Position numbers and translations under genes: made by a program
Notes under the pieces: model-generated
The model's database searches: none
Told to the model about the DNA's origin: nothing
The model's input: only the letters and a program-made list of their open reading frames with translations
In this document: positions 1 through 6,589 of the stretch, piece after piece
How positions within the stretch are numbered: position 1 is the first letter of the stretch
Layout: each line of letters opens with the position of its first letter
NCBI GenBank assembly: GCA_029266945.1
Contig: JARIED010000010.1
Span: 1-63,938 of the forward strand
From: Slackia sp.
Lineage (GTDB): Bacteria > Actinomycetota > Coriobacteriia > Coriobacteriales > Eggerthellaceae
Direction of reading: 5' to 3'
DNA length: 63,938 nt

Positions 1-1
1 G

Positions 2-1231
2 CTAGGCGTCGGCGCTACGCCGCATGTCGTGGAAGTAATCGCGGAATTCCACGCCGTGCGTGCTGTGCGGGCACATGAAGCGATGCGCCGCTAGGAAGTA
101 TTCGTCGGTCATGCCGGCCAAGTAGTCCACCGCGATGCGATGCGGTTCTTCGTCGCGGTACGGCGCGCTTTCGTCGTAGAGGCGGCGCTGGCCTTCGATC
201 TTCTCGATGAAGTGCTTGTAGACGGGCGCGTTTTCGTTACCCGTCGCCAGGTCGGCGAGGATGGTCTCGTAGAGTTCGGCGAACATGGGCTCGATCTGTT
301 CCTTGTAGACGTCGCCTTGCTCGTCGGCCAGGTAGATGCGCTCGTAGTTTTCCGCCTTCGCCGTTTTCAGACTGCGGAAGGCCTCTTCGCTCATGGCGAT
401 GCGGTCGCGCATGTAGCTGTGCTCGACGATGTCGACGGTCAGGTTGTTGATGATCTCGGCGTTTTGCGTTCCGAGGGAGCCGTCGGAAAACACCCCGTCG
501 TCGGCGAGCGAGCCGACGCCCACGGCGTCTTGACGGTCTTTGCCCACGTAGGCGATCATGTCGGAAATGCGCACGACACAGCCCTCGAGCGTGGACGGGC
601 GCAATGTAGCTATGACGTTCTGGTCGACCGAGCATGCCTCCGCCAGCTCGTCGAACGTTTCGAAATCGTGCGTCTCGCCACGCAGGAATTCCTGCTGGCT
701 GCTTTCCCCGTTGTGGCACAGGATGCCGTCGAGCGTCTGCAGCGTGACGTTGCGTGCGTAGAGCGTATCGAGCACGCGTACGGAATGCACGTTATGGTTG
801 AAGAAACGCCCCGTGTCGGCGTGGTACAGGTCGTTCAGAATGCGTTCTCCCGCATGGCCGAAAGGGGTGTGCCCCAGGTCGTGGCCGAGCGCGATGGCCT
901 CGGTCAGGTCTTCGTTCAGGCCGAGCATCCGCGCGATCGTGCGGGCCGTGCGCGCGACGAGTTGCACGTGAAGCCCGCGGCGGCTGATGTCGTCGTTGCG
1001 TACGAAGCTGAATACCTGGGTCTTGCCTGCGTAGCGGTTGTAGGGTGCCACGTTGAGAATCTTGTCGATGTCGCGCACGAAGGGCGGTCGATGCAGCCGC
1101 GGCGACATGTCGCGGGCGGGGTTGCGCCTGACGGCGTCCGCATCGTCGGTGCGATACGGATTGGTGCGCCCCGCGGCGCGATCGGCTTCGAACTGCTCGA
1201 TGAAGTCTTTGCTGAAATTGCGGTACGTCAC
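2..1231 (-). CDS. dgt: dGTPase-like HD phosphohydrolase
   Basis: Deoxyguanosinetriphosphate triphosphohydrolase family, which cleaves dNTPs to the deoxynucleoside and triphosphate; the exact substrate cannot be read from sequence. The metal-binding HD signature HDLGHTPFGHAGE lies near residue 118, preceded by the family's KTQVF stretch and by RRGLHVQLV, which supplies the first histidine. Length is 409 aa, normal for the family. The start is decided by the ribosome site: AAGGAGG, 8 nt, then GTG at 1231. An in-frame ATG at 1276 lacks such a site and falls where transcription from a TATACT at 1288-1283 would begin. The TAG stop is at the window edge. Divergent from folE. Confidence 0.88.
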   Translation of the reverse strand: MTYRNFSKDFIEQFEADRAAGRTNPYRTDDADAVRRNPARDMSPRLHRPPFVRDIDKILNVAPYNRYAGKTQVFSFVRNDDISRRGLHVQLVARTARTIARMLGLNEDLTEAIALGHDLGHTPFGHAGERILNDLYHADTGRFFNHNVHSVRVLDTLYARNVTLQTLDGILCHNGESSQQEFLRGETHDFETFDELAEACSVDQNVIATLRPSTLEGCVVRISDMIAYVGKDRQDAVGVGSLADDGVFSDGSLGTQNAEIINNLTVDIVEHSYMRDRIAMSEEAFRSLKTAKAENYERIYLADEQGDVYKEQIEPMFAELYETILADLATGNENAPVYKHFIEKIEGQRRLYDESAPYRDEEPHRIAVDYLAGMTDEYFLAAHRFMCPHSTHGVEFRDYFHDMRRSADA

Positions 1232-1282
1232 AGGTTCCGCCTCCTTCGGTCGCGGCGGAGAGGGCCGGTCGGTCATGCCGTC

Positions 1283-1288
1283 AGTATA
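1283..1288 (-). promoter_or_regulatory. -10 box of dgt
   Basis: TATACT on the minus strand. Transcription would start near 1276 and give an untranslated leader of about 45 nt that contains the AAGGAGG site. No good -35 hexamer is visible at 16-18 bp, so the call rests on the -10 and its spacing. Confidence 0.4.
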
Positions 1289-1449
1289 AGGGGTGCGTCG
1301 CCCGCCTGCGCCTCCCTGCGCGAAAGAGGCATGGGGGTGCCGCTCATCTGTCCATGCGCACCGTCTGCCGCGGCCGTTCGCATGAATGCGCGCGACTATG
1401 CGAAAAACGCGGCATATCGGGGCTTTGCACCCCTTCACTTTAGTGTGCG

Positions 1450-1581
1450 GTAGTAGTACAGTAACGCAATCGCCTTGAAGAAGATCGCGAGCGGCTTCTC
1501 CTCTCTCTTGCTGTCTGACGAGCTCTCAGGGCATTCTCCCTGAGAGTCGCGCCTGATGACGCGGCTCTTTCTTTTTGTCTT
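1450..1581 (+). ncRNA. Candidate small RNA or orphan attenuator with terminator
   Basis: The dgt-folE region is divergent, so no terminator is expected in it. Yet on the plus strand there is a 9-bp hairpin (CTCTCAGGG at 1523-1531 with CCCTGAGAG at 1538-1546). It overlaps by 3 nt a second 8-bp hairpin (GAGTCGCG at 1544-1551 with CGCGGCTC at 1560-1567) followed by TTTCTTTTTGTCTT. That is a factor-independent terminator. folE has its own TATAAT downstream at 1666, so the terminated transcript looks independent. The 5' end is a guess. No SRP, 6S, tmRNA or THF-riboswitch core was recognised. The remaining bases from 1232 to 1734 show no coding sequence. Confidence 0.35.
1544..1581 (+). terminator. 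Factor-independent terminator upstream of folE
   Basis: Eight-bp GC-rich stem (one G-T pair), 8-nt loop, then TTTCTTTTTGTCTT. Its left arm overlaps the right arm of the hairpin at 1523-1546, so the two cannot both form completely. Confidence 0.7.
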
Positions 1582-1665
1582 GAGCGAGAGGGGGTTTCGC
1601 GCGCCGCAACTGTGGCGGCCGGGCGGAGCATTCCATATTGGCCTGCGGCGTCAGTGCAGGTGGCC

Positions 1666-1671
1666 TATAAT
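1666..1671 (+). promoter_or_regulatory. folE -10 box TATAAT
   Basis: Perfect TATAAT, 64 nt before the folE ATG. No convincing -35 at 17 bp; a TTGGCC lies 22 bp upstream. Confidence 0.5.
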
Positions 1672-1734
1672 GAACCCCTTACTATTCCCGGCCGCGTTGC
1701 GGCCCGCAAGATAAAGACGAGGTACGGTTTCATC

Positions 1735-2289
1735 ATGGTCGATCACCAGAAAGCGCAGCAGGCCGTTGCCATGCTGCTCGAGGCTATCGGCGAAGATCCT
1801 TCGCGCGAAGGCCTGATCGAGACGCCTGCGCGCGTGGCGCGTATGTACGAGGAAGTGTGCGGCGGTTACGAGGAAAACGCCGCCGAGCACCTGAGCACGA
1901 CATTCCATGTCGACGGCAGCGAGATGGTCGTCGAGCGCGACATCCGATTCTATTCGCTGTGCGAGCATCATCTGCTGCCGTTTTTCGGCACGGCGCATGT
2001 CGCCTACATTCCCGACGGCGAGGTCACGGGTCTTTCCAAACTCGCTCGCACCGTGGAGGTGTTCGCGCGACGCCTGCAGCTGCAGGAACGTTTGACGGCC
2101 CAGGTGGCCGACGCTCTCATGGACGACTTGCATGCCAAGGGCGCGATCGTCATGGTGCAGGCCGAGCATATGTGCATGTCCATGCGCGGCGTGCGCAAGC
2201 CCGGCAGCCAGACGGTCACGTTGGCTAAGCGTGGCCTGTTCGCCCAGGACGAGCGTTTGGTCGACGATTTCTTCCGTATGGTTCGCTAG
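1735..2289 (+). CDS. folE: GTP cyclohydrolase I
   Basis: Converts GTP to 7,8-dihydroneopterin triphosphate, the first step of folate synthesis; cytosolic, normally a homodecamer. The zinc ligands are visible: Cys and His in [10 protein letters not shown] (about residue 76) and the second Cys in HMCMSMRG (about residue 146). Length 184 aa is typical of the single-domain enzyme. Start taken at ATG 1735, beginning MVDHQKAQ. Upstream GACGAGG is only a weak ribosome site, but upstream codons in frame do not look like protein. It is the first gene of a short folate cluster with the HD protein and folB. Confidence 0.95.
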   Translation: MVDHQKAQQAVAMLLEAIGEDPSREGLIETPARVARMYEEVCGGYEENAAEHLSTTFHVDGSEMVVERDIRFYSLCEHHLLPFFGTAHVAYIPDGEVTGLSKLARTVEVFARRLQLQERLTAQVADALMDDLHAKGAIVMVQAEHMCMSMRGVRKPGSQTVTLAKRGLFAQDERLVDDFFRMVR

Positions 2290-2337
2290 TTCGCGTCGCG
2301 GCGTGTTCGCATGCCGTTTGCTCGAAAGGAGCTGACT

Positions 2338-2835
2338 GTGGGCTTTCCTGCAATGTCCGCCATCGAACGCATTCGCTTGCATCCGGAATATCGCAAGCGC
2401 CTGTCCCGCCTTTCCGAGCTTGAGGCCGATCGCGAGTTCTGTTGCCACGGCATGGCGCATCTGCTGGACGTGGCGCGCGTTGCCTATATTCTCAACCTCG
2501 AACGCGGTCTGGGCTTTTCGCGCGAAATCGTGTACGCGGCGGCTCTTTTGCACGATGTGGGCAAGGGGGAGCAATATGAAACGGGCGCTGCGCACGACGT
2601 GGTCGGCGCCGAGATTGCGCGGGGCATTCTGGCCGACACGGGTGATTTTTCGCTTGAGGAGCAAGATGCGATCGTGCGGGCCGTGCGCGAGCACCGTCGG
2701 CCGTCGCCCGAGGCCTCTGCGCTCGGCGCCTTGCTGTGCGAAGCCGATAAGGCGTCGCGTGCCTGCTACGAATGTCCCGCGCGCGAAGGCTGTTCGTGGT
2801 CTGTTGAAAAAATGAATGCGGGCGTGGGCGTGTAG
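2338..2835 (+). CDS. HD-domain phosphohydrolase in folate cluster
   Basis: A 165-aa HD-superfamily protein: CCHGMAHLLDVAR and then LLHDVGKGEQ supply the H...HD metal site. The C-terminus adds a compact cysteine motif, CYECPAREGC, that could hold a metal. The start is GTG 2338, 6 nt after AAAGGAG; an ATG at 2311 precedes the ribosome site and is rejected. It follows folE by 48 bp. It might serve as the missing phosphatase acting on dihydroneopterin triphosphate, but that is inference from position only. Other HD proteins act on nucleotides or cyclic dinucleotides. Confidence 0.8.
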   Translation: MGFPAMSAIERIRLHPEYRKRLSRLSELEADREFCCHGMAHLLDVARVAYILNLERGLGFSREIVYAAALLHDVGKGEQYETGAAHDVVGAEIARGILADTGDFSLEEQDAIVRAVREHRRPSPEASALGALLCEADKASRACYECPAREGCSWSVEKMNAGVGV

Positions 2836-2856
2836 CCGCGCATCCGCGCTTTCCAT

Positions 2857-2894
2857 ACGCCGCCGTCGTTCGTGTCGGCGGCGTCTTCGTATTC
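2857..2894 (+). terminator. Probable terminator after the HD gene
   Basis: Nine-bp perfect stem ACGCCGCCG (2857-2865) with CGGCGGCGT (2876-2884), then CTTCGTATTC. The T tract is poor, so termination may be partial and folB may be read through. Confidence 0.45.
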
Positions 2895-2964
2895 GAATCG
2901 GGCCGCATCGCGTGACGCGGCTCCTGTGTGCCCGCATTGCGCGGGTGCGGAAAAGGGGAATGCC

Positions 2965-3333
2965 ATGGATAGGATCATTATCGAGAATCTGCAGGTCCAC
3001 GCGAACCACGGCGTGTTTCCCGAAGAAAACGCGCTCGGTCAACGCTTCGTCATATCCGCCGTGCTGCATGTCGACCTGCGCGATGCGGGGAAGAGCGATG
3101 CGCTTGAGGACTCGATCGACTACGGGGCGGCGTGTCGTTTGATCGACGTCTACACGCGCGGTACCACCCATAAGTTGCTGGAACGCCTTGCTCAGGGTAT
3201 CGTCGAGGAGCTGTTCGCCGCCTTTCCCGCGCTTGAGCGCGTGGAGCTGACGATCAAGAAGCCGTGGGCGCCGATCGGCCTTCCGCTCGATTACGCGGGC
3301 ATCGCGGTCGACCGAGCGCGCGACGAACGATAG
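2965..3333 (+). CDS. folB: Dihydroneopterin aldolase
   Basis: Cleaves 7,8-dihydroneopterin to 6-hydroxymethyl-dihydropterin in folate synthesis. The 122-aa protein starts MDRIIIENLQVHANHGVFPEE, the usual opening of the family, and retains the IDYGAA substrate-binding stretch and the conserved lysine in TIKKPWAPIG. Start is ATG 2965 preceded by AAAAGGGG. It shares its 3' end with the convergent DMT transporter gene, leaving only 6 bp between stops. folP and folK are not in this window. Confidence 0.93.
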   Translation: MDRIIIENLQVHANHGVFPEENALGQRFVISAVLHVDLRDAGKSDALEDSIDYGAACRLIDVYTRGTTHKLLERLAQGIVEELFAAFPALERVELTIKKPWAPIGLPLDYAGIAVDRARDER

Positions 3334-3339
3334 CGCCGT

Positions 3340-4338
3340 CTAGCCTTCTTCGGAGGCGCGCATCTCATCTTCGGCCACCTGGTTCGCATCGAGGCGCTGC
3401 TTTTTAAGGGGCAGGGCTTCGCTGACCACGATGCCTGCGCCGATGAGCACGAACCCGACCGCCATCAGTGCCGTGACGGTTTCGCCGAGGAAGATGACCG
3501 AGAAGATCACGCCGAACACGCTTTCGGTGGCCAAGAATAGCGCCGCAGGGGCGGGGGCCACGTGTGCCACGCCGATATTTTGCAGCGACAGTGCGATGCA
3601 TGAAGCGAATACTACGATGTAGGCCACATTGCCGAACACGCCTGGTTCGCCGAGCATGCCCCAGTCGGGCATTCCTTCGATAAGCAGCCCCGCCACACAT
3701 CCGAGTACGCCGGAAACCAAGAATTGGATCACGGTGAGCGTCAGGGCGTCGCGCCCGTCGGAGAGCTTTGCGGTGAACGCGATATGCAGGGCCAGAAACG
3801 CGGCCGACACGATGGTGACGATTTCTCCGAAACCGAGCGACATGGTTTCGAATCCGTCCGAGAGCGAAACGAATCCGACGCCCGCCACGCAGAGCACTAC
3901 GGCGGCTATGTTGTAGCGCGTGGGCCTGATGCGCGAGACGGACCAAGCGAAAAACGGCACGAAGGCGCAGTAGATGCTGGTGAGAAACGAGCTTTTCGCA
4001 GCAGTGGTGTCGGTGAGGCCTGCGGTGTTGCAGGCGTAGGACGCCACGAGGAAGATGCCGAGGAACGAGCCTGCGACCAGGCTTTCGCGGTCGATGTGCG
4101 TGCGTATGACGTTGAAGCAGACCGCGAGCAGGATGATTCCCGAGAAGAAGAACCTGATGCCTACGAGCCAGAACGGCGGCAGCGCGTCCACGGTGTCTTT
4201 GACCACTACGGTGCCGAGGCCCCAGATGGCGGCGGCAAGCACGAGCATGGCCTTGTACGACCACGGCGGCAGAGCCATGCGCCCTGCGCGATGGCGAGAA
4301 CGGCCGGAAGCTGCGGATGTCGTCCTGAGTTCGCTCAT
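3340..4338 (-). CDS. DMT-superfamily (EamA) transporter
   Basis: A 332-aa integral membrane protein with about ten hydrophobic segments arranged as two EamA repeats; the first is AAAIWGLGTVVVKDTVDALPP and the second ends near FLGETVTALMAVGFVL, the usual signature of the repeat. Exporters of this type move small metabolites or drugs; the substrate cannot be predicted. The ATG at 4338 has no clear ribosome site, and a TACGAT lies just upstream, so the mRNA may be nearly leaderless. The next in-frame Met (residue 21, just before the first helix) is an alternative. C-terminus is charged and cytoplasmic. Confidence 0.82.
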   Translation of the reverse strand: MSELRTTSAASGRSRHRAGRMALPPWSYKAMLVLAAAIWGLGTVVVKDTVDALPPFWLVGIRFFFSGIILLAVCFNVIRTHIDRESLVAGSFLGIFLVASYACNTAGLTDTTAAKSSFLTSIYCAFVPFFAWSVSRIRPTRYNIAAVVLCVAGVGFVSLSDGFETMSLGFGEIVTIVSAAFLALHIAFTAKLSDGRDALTLTVIQFLVSGVLGCVAGLLIEGMPDWGMLGEPGVFGNVAYIVVFASCIALSLQNIGVAHVAPAPAALFLATESVFGVIFSVIFLGETVTALMAVGFVLIGAGIVVSEALPLKKQRLDANQVAEDEMRASEEG

Positions 4339-4487
4339 GGCGCTATCGTATCCGACGCGCCTGCATTCGTCTACGGCCTTGCGTCCGTCTGCGACGGCGG
4401 ACGGGGCCGCTTGAGGCCGCCATCGGCGGACACGCGCAAAGGGGCTTGACGGACGTCCTGCGCAGTCGTGCGTGTCCCTGAACGCAA

Positions 4488-4515
4488 GAGGACCCCGGGC
4501 TGTGCCGGGGTCCTC
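4488..4515 (-). terminator. Terminator downstream of pknB
   Basis: Perfect 11-bp inverted repeat (GAGGACCCCGG / CCGGGGTCCTC) with a 6-nt loop, immediately after the kinase stop on the minus strand. No long T tract follows. Confidence 0.65.
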
Positions 4516-4519
4516 GTTG

Positions 4520-6493
4520 TTAGTCGTCTTTTTCTTCGCTGCCGCCGTTGCCGTTGCCGGAATCGCCGTTGCCCTGGGCGTTATCGCTCGGGCTGGACGC
4601 GGGGCCGCTTGATACCGTGATGGTGATCGTGTCGCCCTTTTTGGCCTGGCCGCTCGTCGGGGACTGCTTGATGACGGTTCCCTTGGGCTGGTCGCTCGAA
4701 GCCTCGATGACGTTGTACCTCAGGTCGAGGTTGGCGATGGCGCTCTGTGCTTCCGAGGATGCCATGCCGACGACGCTGGGGATGTTGATCGCCTTGTTGG
4801 CGGGGTCTTCGCCCTTGGACACCGTGATGGTGACCGTTTCGCCCTTGGCGAGCTTGCCGCCGTTGGGGTTCTGGCTCATGACCTGGCCCTCGGCGTACTT
4901 GTCGCTGTAGTCGCCAGTGGACACGTTGACGGTGAAGCCGGCTTTTTCGAGCGTGCTCTTGGCGCTGGCCTGGTCGCTGCCCACCACGTTGGGAACCTCG
5001 ATGTCTTCGGGGCCGGTGGAAATCCAGTACTTCACCGTGGTGCCCTTATCGGCCTGCGTTCCCGCATCGGGGCTCTGCTTGCATACCGTGTCCTTGTCGG
5101 CGTCGGATGCCTCGTTGCCTGCGTATTGCGGCGTGTAGCCCGCGTCCTTCAGCGACTTCTCCGCCTGCTCGGCGGTCATGCCCTTCAGGTTGGGAATCGA
5201 TCCGTTTTCGACCCCCTTCGAAATGACCAGGTTCACCTTCTGGCCCTTTTCGAGCGCCGTGTCGGCGCCAGGGTCCTGGCCGCAGACGCGGCCCGCCACG
5301 GTATCGGCGTTGAACTCTTCCGTGATGTCGCCCACCACGTAGCCCGCTGCCTCGATCGCCTTGACGGCCGATTCCTGCGTCTGCCCCATGACGTTGGGCA
5401 CCTTGGCCTCGCCGCCGCCGAGCAGCGCCATGGCGATGGCCGCGATGGCGATGATGCCCGCGATCAGGCCCACCACGATGCCGACGGTCTTCTTGTTCGA
5501 CTTCTTCTTCGAGTCGTCGTCCATGCGGAAAGACGTGGCCTGCATGGGGCCGGAGTTCGACGGATTGACGACCGGCATGACGGCCGTGCCGCCCGGTTCG
5601 CCGATGGCCATCGGAGGAACGCCGCCCATGACGGCGGTGGGAGCCGAAGACATGGCGCCTGCGACGCCCGTGACCGGGCGACCCATGAGGAAGTCGTCGA
5701 GCGCGTGCTTCATCTCGCGCACGGTCTGGAAGCGGTTGTAGGAGTTCTTCTCCATGGCCTTCATGATGATGGCCTCGAGGTCGGGGCTGATGTCGGGCTT
5801 GACCTGGCTCGGCGGCAGCGGCGCCTCGTTGACCTGGCGCATGGCCACGCTGACGGCGTCGGGGCCGTCGAAGGGAAGCTGGCCGGTAGCGGCCTCGTAG
5901 AGCACGCAGCCGAGCGAGTAGATGTCGCTTCCGCCGTCGAGCTCTTTGCCCTGGGCCTGCTCGGGGGAAATATAGTGGGCGGTGCCCAGCACGCTGGAGG
6001 TCTTCGCCTTCACGCTGTTCTTCGCGCGGGCGATGCCGAAGTCCATGACCTTCACGTTGCCGTCAGGCTGCACCATGATGTTTTGCGGCTTGATGTCGCG
6101 GTGCATGATGTCCTGGCCGTGGGCGACGGAAAGCGCCTGGCAGACTTGGCTGCCGATTTCGGCGACCTTGCGCTGGTTGATGGCGCCGCGCTGCTGGATG
6201 GCGCTTTTCAGGTCGGTGCCGCGCACGTATTCCATGACGATGAAGTACGTGCCCTCGTCCTGGCCCCAGTCGTAGACGTTCACGATGTAGGGGCTCTGCA
6301 GGTTGGCCGCCGAAGCCGCTTCCTGCTTGAAGCGGGCGGTGAATTCGGAGTCGGCGGCGTATTGGGGCAGCATGACCTTCACGGCCACGGTGCGGCCGAG
6401 AACCTGGTCTTGCGCCTTGTACACCTCGGCCATGCCGCCGATGCCTATGCGTTCGGTGATTTTATACCGTCCGTTGAACACCCGTCCTATCAC
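4520..6493 (-). CDS. pknB: PASTA-domain Ser/Thr protein kinase (PknB type)
   Basis: Transmembrane receptor kinase that senses cell-wall fragments and phosphorylates division and wall proteins. Kinase domain residues 1-275: glycine loop IGIGGMAEV, Lys39 in VAVKVM, catalytic HRDIKPQN at 131-138, DFG at 151. A Ser/Pro/Gly-rich juxtamembrane stretch follows, then one helix at about 336-358. The outside part has four PASTA repeats (openings VPNVMG, IPNLKG, VPNVVG, IPSVVG) and a Ser/Gly/Asp-rich tail. Start is GTG 6493 with GAGGGAGAG upstream. Last gene of the fhaA-fhaB-phosphatase-rodA/pbpA-pknB cluster, the same order as in mycobacteria. Confidence 0.96.
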   Translation of the reverse strand: MIGRVFNGRYKITERIGIGGMAEVYKAQDQVLGRTVAVKVMLPQYAADSEFTARFKQEAASAANLQSPYIVNVYDWGQDEGTYFIVMEYVRGTDLKSAIQQRGAINQRKVAEIGSQVCQALSVAHGQDIMHRDIKPQNIMVQPDGNVKVMDFGIARAKNSVKAKTSSVLGTAHYISPEQAQGKELDGGSDIYSLGCVLYEAATGQLPFDGPDAVSVAMRQVNEAPLPPSQVKPDISPDLEAIIMKAMEKNSYNRFQTVREMKHALDDFLMGRPVTGVAGAMSSAPTAVMGGVPPMAIGEPGGTAVMPVVNPSNSGPMQATSFRMDDDSKKKSNKKTVGIVVGLIAGIIAIAAIAMALLGGGEAKVPNVMGQTQESAVKAIEAAGYVVGDITEEFNADTVAGRVCGQDPGADTALEKGQKVNLVISKGVENGSIPNLKGMTAEQAEKSLKDAGYTPQYAGNEASDADKDTVCKQSPDAGTQADKGTTVKYWISTGPEDIEVPNVVGSDQASAKSTLEKAGFTVNVSTGDYSDKYAEGQVMSQNPNGGKLAKGETVTITVSKGEDPANKAINIPSVVGMASSEAQSAIANLDLRYNVIEASSDQPKGTVIKQSPTSGQAKKGDTITITVSSGPASSPSDNAQGNGDSGNGNGGSEEKDD

Positions 6494-6589
6494 GATGCTC
6501 TCCCTCTATATCAGTCTCTCGTTGCTTCGTATTCGTTACAGCTGCGCATGAAGCGTCGAATGATCGGTGAAACCGTCATCGTACCTCAC

